Positions 23,701-27,651 of a stretch of DNA of 64,000 bases are shown here, piece by piece; position 1 is the stretch's first letter; each line of letters opens with the position of its first letter. The stretch is from positions 5,037-69,036 of the forward strand of contig JAKIUD010000010.1 in the NCBI GenBank assembly GCA_021647765.1. Reading direction: 5' to 3'. Below the pieces are notes generated by a model. That model made no database searches. It was given only the letters and a program-made list of their open reading frames with translations, and had not been told where the DNA came from. The position numbers and the translations under genes were made by a program. The stretch comes from Desulfuromusa sp. Its GTDB lineage: Bacteria; Desulfobacterota; Desulfuromonadia; Desulfuromonadales; Geopsychrobacteraceae.

Positions 23701-24045
23701 AAGAATAAGGTGCTGCATTCTGCCGATGTCCAACTTTATACGGGGTTGAGCCCGTTTTATCTGGAGATGTTTTCTGATCGTTTGATCAAAACTAACGCAA
23801 GGGTGCTCAACTACGATCCATCTTTCATCGTCAACGACTATAGCTCTGAAAACAGCATGTTACGGAGTGTGTACAAACAACTGCAACTCTCGGTAGATGC
23901 GCGAGATCTATATCGGTATGACTTATTATCCTGGCTGCATACTACTTCTTCAAATGACGTTCTCACTATGCAAGGGGATGGTTTGGGAATAAGTGAAGAG
24001 GATGAGCTGGTCAATATTAATGATGTGGTTATTGTGACCGAGTGA
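5773..24045 (+). CDS. giant two-partner-secretion exoprotein, LktA/filamentous-hemagglutinin-like adhesin (TpsA)
   Basis: 6,090 residues with GGAAGG just upstream of ATG 5773. Residues 1-41 form a signal peptide with a long polar n-region and cleavage after FVWA. Residues ~42-300 are a TPS/haemagglutination domain (NPHGIIIG motif near 130) that TpsB recognises. From ~350 to ~4200 run several dozen imperfect 60-90-residue repeats of the form GAGGGxAGVGGAVxV...AxIGxxAxV, as in LktA-family adhesins, predicted to form a beta-helix. Two charged linkers (~890-955, ~1290-1360), Asp/Gly-rich insertions (~2505-2600, ~2910-2975), a coiled coil (~4336-4487) and a helical insertion (~5305-5465) interrupt it. 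The only mature cysteines I found are C5056 and C5061. The protein is very acidic. TpsB follows 37 bp downstream. Role is probably surface adhesion or toxin-like; no enzymatic domain was recognised. Confidence 0.9.
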   Translation: MRKSDCGQCKGIFAGINASKQKGFVVIFTLCHFFFANFVWAAEIIIDGKTATSLSVNSNITDVTTATIHGNTGFNSFSTFNVGHGDVVNLHLPGATSNLMNLVHSERTTINGILNSIKAGHIGGNVFFANPHGIIIGSQGVVNVGALTLTTPTQSFMDGFFDSQGNPVQASVDMFIDGTNPLQHGALISIEGKVNAVGAISLSADNISNGGVIASGASFSGTAPDFQDVVNVNNLQSASKIEVVGGDIYIRAENDVLVSGTIVANGVGATNAAGNIDISGQQITLSSGAEVLSYNDDAATRAGHIRIAAAALDSHEDIVVLESSAASVAITDATLRGGAIDISAESSVAAKAEGIPIELLADAALIDVSSAASVELLDSEITTETGALTVRSTSTVTADATAEASSILLPVSGDAAVATSIVDSSAVAHIGGNTKLDLAQELDLSSDNVVTVNTTADGTTGGDFAAGGSAAVTVIKRSESKAYIDGNAELINQPAIRISAQSLNNITTLAKSTSKGATENSDDTKDNLDKYGPETAETDDQGASKVTLAGALAVTDLSNATTQAYVDLTTKDGTNAQTDMGALSISAESLSNTSAKADASATEGDIGVGVAVAVNIGNETNQAYIGSASEITAHGVNVEAAMKDYTPDSGEADNASSSSAEAISGAGGKNVGVAGAVGLNVAVNTTDATIDSGANVDAGGDVSLISTNNTESTAKASPTVKNSGGDTPAAVGVGASVGMNVAVNTTTSEVADGAILSNAGTTSITAVSEHKIDTTVEGGASGSKVSITPLAAVTVAVNTTTARLGSGSVTDVDTLNVSATNKSAVSTEAKGQTAGDNIAIGASLGLTTAVDTVTATTERDITATGKVAFNAESVASSSTTATASATGGKKADENGDAETGGSVDEQIASQKSASNNAAAAGGDSATGELAKADDKTADNKPKAETKEGGVSVAAGIAANVGVNTTEASIGVGRTISSSGGEVALTTINQNDTSAIVDGSQVDGGSTNVGVGAAVALNVGATTNTAVVKDNTEIDSVGLTVSARTNADGADTQTSTSTAKATSGAGASNVGVAGSLGLNVAVNTTSAYVAGDSNSDMTTANINAGGGDVTLETQNNTEANAEADAVVKMTGDEAAVGVGVSAAVNVAVNTVRAEVENDVTLTHAGAMTIASEADHSMTTKATGGASGAKVSVTPLIAVSVAVNNTKARLGTGTGTNLSGGLTVSAIQTNEVTTTTKGQTSGDVAVGASLSVGVASDTVLASVERDITSSTSVDLDATSKTTIKTEATASAKGAAGEEKDENGEQKAGTSTDDQVDDQLSFGKGKAGDKADGIEAVKAETPETETPDTKNPEDDGKKEGPKKVSVAAAIGVGVAENKVSAQIADNVTIATSGVVSVDAATDTNYTTTASGEAKSDDVGVGAAVALTVTRNQTIASIGSGASVSGATDISLTSDSKQNRDEDYLTAMSAESVAGASGGEVAVAGSLAVVANFNETRASIGDGADIDATGDVTVTSEDTSKIAAQARAGAVSTGDKSKAGVGASFAVLYANNDNIAAVGYDANGDAALTTVDAKSLTVKAKKNRVEFNPIDLDYKNFSFDSLDPSTYLGSNNFYTEAIAGAAAKGNAAVAGAFAINVFDNTTEAYVGKNAFINTTGTQTDNADGETLGVEIDSSADIQAIAFTGAVAGAKKAGVGVSLTNITNLDKTRAYIGEGATVNSNGAGAGVKVDAAATQTLVNIGVSGSAATGSTAVSGVLGLVTSINDTEAAIRDGATVSSENDLSVTALNNSNTVMIAGGVAVGKSAGVGGTVAVNVNLNKTTAKIGQEVTTDAQQATTVGADADETSVAVVVAGTGGGKAGVAGAFSFNVIKTDTQAKIEEGAWVNQNVTSNEDSVIVTATDDTVAVGLTGAGGGGGDAGVGAALDTTVIVKTVKAYLADATAGRTTDVNAAKEVSINADSSEVVTSLTAGFAGGGKAGVGGAVSVAVIVNDVQAYIGKDATVDSDGNVLVNAEDDMVAVMVAGSAAGGGQAGVGGSLAVATLLGSTKAYIGEGATVNARGNGDSATVISGAAEQSGATTVGFDADVDNSISEDDIVNDDGTAVAAVETEEIRGLSVTASNREVLTTTVASGAGGGSAGVAATVNANVIATTAEARIDSGAQINQDNSAAASDQVVRVKALDETVLVNIAGAVGGGGTAGVGAAGNIGVIAKTINAKVGNSTLINANNGFDLSANSTDVTVTGTLGFGGGGTAGVGGAVGAIVFANSTTAEVEDGADASEAAQINVSHGDLAISATEFSSLTTATGGGAGGGTAGVGGSLVVVVNASSTKARIGNYAETNASGTTAVQATSTENVNTVTVAGAGGGAAGVSGAVGIKVVISDTEAGIGDNAQVNQDSAYDDANQSVDVKATDTIVIVGIGGAGAGGGAAGVGGTADVTVALNTTKAYIGKNALVDAEKDVRVDASSAKYVNSVTIAGAGGGAAGVAGAFGVISVGSLLDGESSGGMEVTQEVRDADGNPLDADGNIVAVDDEGIPLDSNDEIAYENVSTQEYADGQTTKSSIVDSDGNNMLGSSERSTSTANTLDSYASKLAISARLSDDPNNIPTMNTSAYIDSGAQVDAGGDVVVKAEDKSLAIMFSGAGAGGGAAGVAGSLGVTLLHDSASAYIADGARVDAGGLISVDADTSENVYNVGVTGSGAGAAAVDGAVVVNVVSSDTDAFIGDADINQNIVGDEVSVTANSSSNIATMGGSGGGAGAASVGGVLGTNVLEKDTKAYISSGAEVGANDLVSVKAASVENLISGGVSIRGAGAAAVSAVVSANVAANKTQAAIGDDLNDNFDTLGGTVNSGGNVDLSATDDTLIVAVSAVGNGAGAAGVGVNVGANVISNQTHAYVADNSTVNASGDSAATMDVYTGTVDVDIPSALPEAPVGESGDVDVDNDGVADGNISGQADFSVSAEGDDNNAGADSQVNTGVAPKDDQDGDIVATTGMGSKNTESARGLSVTAVSNQKVVSTTIGVAGAGAAAVTGSFSTNVITTETSAAIGDNTTINSDPTAAGDVRLNAADNTFMVQVSGTVAGAGAAAVSGSIDTAVVAKTTHATIGDATINAADFEVKAISSTDLYTVTTNVSIAGAAGVGAAAGVQVVTNETIASIGSDADISATGDLGAKAEEDTDLLITTVAGSGGIAAVSGGVSVAVIDNTTKAIVEAGSAQLDAGGITEVSADSSEKIVSVTGSAAGGGVGVAGSVATQVVSSETVAAIGDGAQVNQRNSAGATQDVIVKAQDRVEIDGAAGTAAIGIAGFGGTADISIVKNTTTASIGDSTNIDAGRDILVQADSTKNVSSNTIAASLTGVVGVGGAVSLITIGSALDSDSQATINDDESGNSTSAYLDDKASEDKVSGELGDSEHVQSIKTDVAAKSTSVSVAGDLDATSASDKTQASIGANATINAGNDVTVSALDRSKIEIVTGGLAAGGVAGIGGAAGIGIKKSTTEAFIGSGTEIDADGDVAVNATAEDVDSAGSKITALGAAAGYIGIGAAVAYLDSNNTTTAALADDVSINTADDVSISANEDINLTANAVGAAGGAGAIGGSYARAKATGSVTAATGSGVDVGQNGTNARTLTVEATGSDMVYANSLAGAAGIYSGSGAVATAANDSVVSASTGADNTVYLDGEMVVNAKATPQAKAISGAVAFSVVGSVGASIATARVKPTVIATLGTDNNITASSLTVSATKNLISTAPSAEANAVGASGGLLLGVSATSSTAEDESNVTATVADGSTITTTGETTVVATSNSKQMAGVAGLNAGFLAVGANIADATSNATTLASLGDDVEVLGASLTVQASGNDKNYANSIAGSGGVISGQAAIARTTTNSTTSATTGSGSKNRAIKVGTFNVDANHTSNFDSTIDSLNAAIVGASGSFAFNNSHADVNATVGASGYVEADSIHLSADNNVYKNAVKLDDERTWNLTAGSGGAIDAPAVISDTEIVNSTNVRVEENSALYQNSNDVPGDFEIRATNNVDAYDKVKLDSGGLVSVASAQSNITADQVDASVQIGHDATLIAVEDLDIQTYAQGTVSTQTSADAYGLAGAPSGQSISHYKANNSIAVGQNAYLFARNDVSLKAGSANNISVAAQTDLWNKTAFPISTNPKADAIAEADATISIGVLADVAAAHDVNLWAERGNQSANISGVGKDIYRETAGEVVSGISNLFGGDDVSFDIPVEGDKATGGTTQVQVDGSASAGVENRKFVRINADGTFDFDGTTLNEQLGEFELTSISIAGNILDRIEKLKRLKSDYAGDATAVAAYESEINFLQFKLVELGLDDPNNPGFAGNAGMSPIAAIDDQITVFDGEITTLEGEISTLENQQSDYTTDLANKEGEITAANDRLADIDTEQAAIQDDIDALDPADADYVTDRAALEADLLVLTNEENTLNDTTIPILETERDGINTDLADVNSDLNSTNDELSNVNDYVDNLNDERADLASDASNFEIPDGPTAYQLTLPDIVAKVGDVNIKADSLTGSGSFAAEGYAQIEIANDSRFYLEFNELTIPSDAGGRVLLNNVDVSAASSSASTDLIEGLNSVKGQANFSAVVTHANSTNEPEILITSSYDPLAPKPALDSDGNDLDQDSPEYLYYNGPAPDITFTGDVSNLRGSFAVNSNAGSIIVDSGVNIHAGTIDISTRNGDIIQSYTDDFRVAGGDPAGLFDDADLEPGSIVANGSIFMAARYLNINGTIQSGMPDWGVSIPATVTLDNGSNGSWSLAQANADYAAKVAAGTLSPGDELYQVTNATTVFSETVADAEWNLIDVFYNALTGQMEVSGAAVMGGYVNLYGQIINTAWTTDTNPDLSVTDATYMGNSGKIRALDGYGRIKIENDSSLEVVLNVLDTGSGVAGKISITNIKSIGSDNVPLLERTEYTLVDDQINIKSGDLVLQGDGSMDYAAYGENLVAGRSTEYNPQAGLRYSWTTGESEETISYYRYWSRSFFGLSALTVDSSMDKYKLSGPITLSSEILENGAYLTDGDSGTNGLNNLDSYGYNSEIVSLDTPVKTETDSWSKCDWWLCLTSQYFMEFNVREGSKTVSTHSLAADYPIAIEFIGQNEGVIDIDSVGNVVVNGNITNRVGDMSISSGGSITQSNTNVMLSSDSLTLNANTGIGDVTSDLTLNIHDGGVLNAVTASGDIRITETSGDIIIANATTSEGTVSLTTEDSLLMSGDSSLVMGDYVNLTAENGSIGTDSQAFNVTVGIPTATENVANFGLEALSRDNINIVQQGGGDLYLVAVESQQGDVSIDAGAGQIIDNNSAQYADIRTIEELEALWQEMRLQGQDALDKVDDTVATYENSKTQNYKNYWRMRLNDNGTTDTADDSYAAYDPNYEYVLTDVQRTSLADYYTAQGADVDQKLDEYVQSKTDEYFFLHEEVGGLNDGAYDAYYSYAATTEEAKAFADKVQWSDEQLRLGMTPGMLKEVTDTRIAIEEPNVKGNSVTLISGDNIGSAAAPVYIAVTDDLTADTPEAQDARLALMTAERADIETIYNANGVDIDGFNITQRDTLDISMDATNGVFDASAGGYVYIGSEGSINLVNLDAQGDVRIKVAEGISVADTAGGVRISGDSLILEAANGGIGSADNMFEINLNSTAADPVLTVRADGDIYILESANDIYVDSIYSRNDVYLETPASIFDAIADSYETNIRSNSIYLTAGGSIGTFDNYVEIGVNPNGFFSADAVTGLYVSSVNQPLNIGEVTSVAGDISLSSANSMGLGVVSTAGGGTVTLVSTGGSIENTLAPGEINIDAAGSTLILQAQTSVGAGTPLETRVAQVEVSLGGEGEANIHEADDLILGTSQAPEGTINLVAEGNIVSAITGSQVGVIKNLSLDAAGGQIHVAEARVSNLMTVKADEIRLGNVINPDGTGPLHFNVGGHSMADMVRIGASSQLPIIFDHVSADYFYLNAWVDNLVLNDTFIGSYADINNNRYQVIVDNKNKVLHSADVQLYTGLSPFYLEMFSDRLIKTNARVLNYDPSFIVNDYSSENSMLRSVYKQLQLSVDARDLYRYDLLSWLHTTSSNDVLTMQGDGLGISEEDELVNINDVVIVTE
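7762..10149 (+). repeat. two tandem ~1,194-bp super-repeats inside the exoprotein gene
   Basis: The block starting at 7762 (protein motif SGAGGKNVGVAGAVGLNVAVN) recurs at 8956 (SGAGASNVGVAGSLGLNVAVN), a period of 398 codons. The order of submotifs is kept: GVGASVGMNVAVN/GVGVSAAVNVAVN, GGASGSKVSITPL/GGASGAKVSVTPL, KGQTAGDNIAIGA/KGQTSGDVAVGA, VTATTERDIT/VLASVERDIT, then a charged linker. A third, weak start is seen near 10180. DNA identity between units is only moderate, so the duplication is old. Confidence 0.75.
10180..18000 (+). repeat. degenerate GAGGG/AGVGG repeat array of the exoprotein
   Basis: Units of about 60-90 codons carry a glycine-rich strand (GAGGGxAGVAGAxG), a V/T/A-rich strand and an AxIGxxAxVN turn, again and again. 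Coding units around 11300-13900 are the most uniform, with repeated GGTGCTGGTGGTGGTGCTGCTGG-like DNA. From ~14300 the glycine motif drifts to GVAGAGAAAVTGS and later to AGAAGxIG variants. Such arrays are prone to recombination and to assembly collapse. Confidence 0.75.
18781..19236 (+). other. predicted coiled-coil module in the exoprotein
   Basis: Residues ~4336-4487 switch from beta-rich repeats to a heptad-like pattern with leucine, isoleucine and acidic/polar residues ('TTLEGEISTLENQQSDY', 'NDRLADIDTEQAAIQDDID'). No glycine-rich units occur here. It is bounded by beta-rich sequence on both sides and may act as a stalk break or multimerisation element. Prediction by eye. Confidence 0.6.
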
Positions 24046-24082
24046 TTTTTTTGCCATTGGTAATAATATTTAAGAGGTTGAT

Positions 24083-25759
24083 ATGAAGAAAGCTCGGTTT
24101 GCCCTGTTTATCTTGGTCTGTTTGGCAGCGACAACGGTGTCTGCCATAGGCCTCCAGAATGCTGATCCGGGCACCATTCAGAAACATTCGGGAGATGTGG
24201 AGGAGTATTACCGTCTTGAAAAGCGGTTGAAGAAGGAGGCTTCTCCTGATGAAAAACCTCAGATTGAGGACAAAACTGGCGGAAAACCAGTTGAAAAACA
24301 TCCGAACGAAACCAGGATCGCCATTAAATCGATTGTGACTGACGAATCTGAAATTCTGTCTGCGGAGGAAATCAGGCAGATTACAGCAACCTATGAGGGG
24401 AAGGAGCATACCATCAACGATCTTTTCGAGATGGTGGGTAAGCTCAACGACCTCTACCGCAGCAAGGGGTTTATAACCGCTAAAGCGTTATTACCACCTC
24501 AAAAAGTCGAGGCGGGTGTGGTTAGAATCCGTTTGGTGGAAGGGCGGGTTGGCGATGTTCTGGTGGAGGGGAATGAACATACGAAAGAGTCTTTCTTCCT
24601 TCGCAATGTTTCTCTGAAAAGAGGGGACTTGGTCAGGTTGGATGTTTTGGAAAAAGACCTAGCTTACTTCAATGCTGTTAACGATGTGAAGATACAGGCA
24701 ACGTTGAAGCCCGGAGAACAGCCCGGAGAAACCAATTTGGTGCTCAAAGCTGTGGAACCACCCAATTACGAGCTCAGCATCCTTGCCGATAACGCCGGTA
24801 CAGAAACTGTTGGCAGAGAGAGAATCGGTCTGAAGCTTGCTGACTTTAGCCTCTTCGGTTACCGGGATCCTTTAACCCTATCCGGGTATGTTTCGGAAGG
24901 GACGCGTACCGTTTTTGCCGGGTACAGTTTTCCTCTTAATGCTTTGGGAACAAGGATTTCTGCCGGTTATGAATTTAACCGAGTTGATATCCAGTCCGGG
25001 CCCTTCGCCGATCTGGACGTTGGTGGAGACTCGTACTCTTATAATATTAATCTCAACCACCCCCTTATTTTCAGCTCTGCTTTTACAATGAATCTTTTTG
25101 CAGGATATCAGTACAACAATTCAACCACTGACTTTGCAGGGGTGACTATCTCCCGAACCGAAATTGATTCTGTCCCGCTGGGTTTTGATTTTAAATTGCT
25201 TGACGAATATGGTCTTTGGTACTGCCGTAATACGTTTACCCCTGGAAGCGAAAGGGGTGGAGAGAATCAGAACTTTTTCCTATATAATCTGGATCTGGTC
25301 AGAACACTGATCCATACAAGTCAAGTTTTCACGATTATTCGTGGTCGTGCACAGCTGTCTGATCATCACCCTCTGGCTTCCACAGAACAGTTTCAGGTTG
25401 GAGGTCTGAGCTCGGTCAGAGGTTACCCCGAGGGATTCCTTGTGGGGGATGAGGGCTATTTTCTTAGTGCAGAACTTAAATTTCCTTTGCCATGCACCGA
25501 CAAGGTAATGTTTGGTTCCTCTTTACGGGAAAGCCTCAAGGGATCTATTTTTGTTGACCATGGTGCGGCTTTTCCCTATAAGGGCAACGGAATGTCAAGC
25601 AGTCGTGAAGATTTTATCACCGGTGCTGGTGTTGGACTTTCCATGAATTTCTCCCGATACCTGACCGGTAGGATCGATTTGGGTTTCCCCCTTGCAAAAC
25701 ACGGACAAGACATCGATTCGTTTCAAATTCACTTTACTCTGCAGTCGATGGTTTTTTAA
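24083..25759 (+). CDS. ShlB/FhaC/HecB-family two-partner secretion transporter (TpsB)
   Basis: 558 residues with a signal peptide ending near SAIG. A charged linker (~30-70) is followed by POTRA 1 (~73-152, ending 'VRIRLVEGRVGDVLVEGNE') and POTRA 2 (~152-222). Residues ~230-558 form the 16-strand beta-barrel. The conserved L6 loop motif VRGY is present in 'LSSVRGYPEG' near residue 446, and the protein ends in Phe, as expected for a BAM-inserted barrel. It would secrete the upstream giant exoprotein, whose TPS domain is the substrate signal. The 37-bp gap holds an AGAGG ribosome-binding site, and there is no terminator between the two genes, so they form one operon. Length and domain order are normal for the family. 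Confidence 0.92.
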   Translation: MKKARFALFILVCLAATTVSAIGLQNADPGTIQKHSGDVEEYYRLEKRLKKEASPDEKPQIEDKTGGKPVEKHPNETRIAIKSIVTDESEILSAEEIRQITATYEGKEHTINDLFEMVGKLNDLYRSKGFITAKALLPPQKVEAGVVRIRLVEGRVGDVLVEGNEHTKESFFLRNVSLKRGDLVRLDVLEKDLAYFNAVNDVKIQATLKPGEQPGETNLVLKAVEPPNYELSILADNAGTETVGRERIGLKLADFSLFGYRDPLTLSGYVSEGTRTVFAGYSFPLNALGTRISAGYEFNRVDIQSGPFADLDVGGDSYSYNINLNHPLIFSSAFTMNLFAGYQYNNSTTDFAGVTISRTEIDSVPLGFDFKLLDEYGLWYCRNTFTPGSERGGENQNFFLYNLDLVRTLIHTSQVFTIIRGRAQLSDHHPLASTEQFQVGGLSSVRGYPEGFLVGDEGYFLSAELKFPLPCTDKVMFGSSLRESLKGSIFVDHGAAFPYKGNGMSSSREDFITGAGVGLSMNFSRYLTGRIDLGFPLAKHGQDIDSFQIHFTLQSMVF

Positions 25760-25778
25760 CGTGATAAACCAAATGTGA

Positions 25779-25910
25779 GAGTGTGTAGGGAGTGAAGGCG
25801 GTGATTATGATCAGTTTCGACTACCAACGGATATGAATGTGGGCAGTGATGGGAACCTGTTCGTCGTAGATCTCGATAATGACTGGATTCGGAAGCTTGG
25901 CAATGAATAA
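25779..25910 (+). pseudogene. NHL-repeat (beta-propeller) protein remnant
   Basis: One short frame with no start codon reads GSEGGDYDQFRLPTDMNVG followed by 'SDGNLFVVDLDNDWIRKLGN' and a stop. This matches the classic NHL blade pattern (GxGxGDGQFxxPxGVAVDxDGNxYVxDxxNxRIxKx). About 43 codons remain, one blade of a propeller that normally has six. It is probably the leftover of a secreted NHL protein disrupted at the cassette edge. Confidence 0.6.
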
Positions 25911-25999
25911 CCCCGCCGCAAGCAGCGGGGTATCAACAGCCCGCAACCTTTGTTGGGTCGCGCAGTAAACTGCGGGGTATTGACCCTCATTTGCAAATA
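25910..25999. repeat. palindromic intergenic repeat cluster
   Basis: A hairpin ACCCCGC/GCGGGGT (25910-25916 with 25925-25931) is followed by a second small hairpin GCAGT-AA-ACTGC (25962-25973) and a conserved-looking tail. The arrangement is that of REP-like palindromic elements scattered in bacterial genomes. It lies immediately downstream of the comM stop codon, at the outer edge of the large cassette, and could also serve as a transcription barrier between tpsB and comM, which converge. Confidence 0.5.
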
Positions 26000-26030
26000 A
26001 AATATTCCACAGTGCAAAATCCTTCTAACT

Positions 26031-27560
26031 TCACCCCACCTTCCGATCCATCCCCCGATACTGAATCGCTTCCGCCAGGTGCACTTGCTTGATATTTTCC
26101 TCTCCTGCCAAATCAGCAATCGTCCGTGCCACTTTGAGAATCCGGCTGTAACTGCGGGCTGACATGCCGAGCTTATCCACTACCATTTCCAGAAGTTTTT
26201 GTCCGGCATCATCAACCGGACAGAATTCACGGATATGACGGGTGGCCATAGCGGCATTGGCGTGGAGGCCGTAGGGGGCAAGCCGTTCTCTTTGGATGAC
26301 GCGTGCCGCTTCAACACGCTCCCGAATCACCGCGGAGGATTCTCCATTCTTCAGATCATCCAGCTCTTTATGGGCAACCCGTGGGACATCGACGTGGAGG
26401 TCAATCCGATCGAGTAACGGGCCAGAAAGTTTGTTGCGGTAGCGGTGGAGCATCGGCGGGGTGCAGGTGCAGTCGTGCTGCGGGTCTCCGAGAAAGCCGC
26501 AAGGACAGGGGTTCATTGCGGCAACCAGCATAAAACTTGCCGGATAGGTGAGGCTTAAGGCGGCGCGACTGATACAGACTTGTCCGTCTTCTAACGGTTG
26601 GCGCAACATTTCGAGGACATTCTTTTTGAATTCTGGGAATTCATCGAGAAATAAAATTCCCCGGTGGGCGAGGGAGACTTCACCTGGGCGGGGGCAACTG
26701 CCGCCGCCGATAAGTCCGGCATCAGAAATAGTGTGGTGCGGTGAGCGGAACGGGCGTTGCCGTACCAGAGCATTTTTGCGTGAAAGGAGTCCGGCAACTG
26801 AATGGATTGTGGTCGTTTCCAGAGCTTCTTCAAAAGAAAAATCGGGGAGAATGGTTGGTAACCGACGAGCCAGCATGGTTTTGCCACTACCGGGTGGACC
26901 AGACATCAGGATATTGTGGGCTCCAGCAGCGGCAACTTCCAGAGCTCTTTTGACATGCTCCTGACCACGGACTTCGGCAAAATCTTCACCATCGGGGGAT
27001 GAATCCCGATTTTGGAGGTTGTGTTGGGTTTGGTAGGGAATGAATTGCTGTTCCCCATTGATCAGGGCAACGACTTCGCCTAAATCGCGTACAGCATAGA
27101 CTTTCGGCCCTGCGACGATGGCTCCCTCTTCGGCGTTATCCATCGGTACCAGCAGCGAGTAATCACCCCAGTCACGGGCAGCTACGGCAATCGGTAAGAC
27201 GCCACGTACTGGTTTGATTTGTCCATCGAGGGAAAGTTCGCCCAGGAGAATAAAGTTTTTGAGGTTGTCAGCATTCACCACCCCGGTCGCACAGAGGAGA
27301 CCGATGGCGATAGGTAGATCGAAAGCGGTTCCATCTTTGCGGATATCAGCGGGAGCAAGATTGATGGTGATGCGCCGGGCGGGGAAGTCGTAACCGGAGT
27401 TCTTGATGGCTGACTTGACCCGGTCTTTACTCTCTTTAACTGCACCTTCCGGGAGCCCGACGGTGGAAAATTGTGGTAAGCCTTGAGCAATATCAACTTC
27501 TACCTCAACCGGATAAGCATCGATCCCAATCAGTGCTCCAGAAATAACTTTTGCGAGCAT
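26031..27560 (-). CDS. comM: YifB/ComM family Mg-chelatase-like AAA+ ATPase (complete copy)
   Basis: 509 residues, full length for the family. Residues 1-170 form the Lon-protease-like N-terminal domain. The Mg-chelatase AAA+ core carries Walker A 'GPPGSGKT' at 221-228 and Walker B 'GILFLDEFPEF'. The C-terminal helical domain follows. A cysteine-rich segment ('NPCPCGFLGDPQHDCTC') is typical of YifB proteins. ComM is known as a hexameric helicase that promotes branch migration during natural transformation. A G-rich ribosome-binding site precedes ATG 27560. Its 3' end is repeated at 2746-2918 and 282-650, and comM is a known integration site of resistance islands in Acinetobacter, which supports the view that this gene end attracts insertions here too. 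Confidence 0.95.
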   Translation of the reverse strand: MLAKVISGALIGIDAYPVEVEVDIAQGLPQFSTVGLPEGAVKESKDRVKSAIKNSGYDFPARRITINLAPADIRKDGTAFDLPIAIGLLCATGVVNADNLKNFILLGELSLDGQIKPVRGVLPIAVAARDWGDYSLLVPMDNAEEGAIVAGPKVYAVRDLGEVVALINGEQQFIPYQTQHNLQNRDSSPDGEDFAEVRGQEHVKRALEVAAAGAHNILMSGPPGSGKTMLARRLPTILPDFSFEEALETTTIHSVAGLLSRKNALVRQRPFRSPHHTISDAGLIGGGSCPRPGEVSLAHRGILFLDEFPEFKKNVLEMLRQPLEDGQVCISRAALSLTYPASFMLVAAMNPCPCGFLGDPQHDCTCTPPMLHRYRNKLSGPLLDRIDLHVDVPRVAHKELDDLKNGESSAVIRERVEAARVIQRERLAPYGLHANAAMATRHIREFCPVDDAGQKLLEMVVDKLGMSARSYSRILKVARTIADLAGEENIKQVHLAEAIQYRGMDRKVG

Positions 27561-27590
27561 TCTTCCCCCCCCTGTATGTAGGTTATTTAA

Positions 27591-27636
27591 ACTGAAGGCG
27601 GTCAGGCTGAAAGTTTAAAACCTGACCGCCTTCAGT
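27591..27636 (-). terminator. strong hairpin between trxB and comM
   Basis: A perfect 16-bp stem (27591-27606 pairing with 27621-27636) with a 14-nt loop lies just after the trxB stop. The following minus-strand bases are only moderately T-rich, so it may be a terminator or a processing/stability hairpin. Confidence 0.6.
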
Positions 27637-27651
27637 CTTGTTTTGCTGACC

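Noticed and set aside
5773..25759. Contact-dependent inhibition (CdiA/CdiB) system
   Set aside because: No VENN-like pretoxin motif, no toxin-like C-terminus and no small immunity gene after the transporter; the TpsA comes before TpsB and the repeats are LktA-like.
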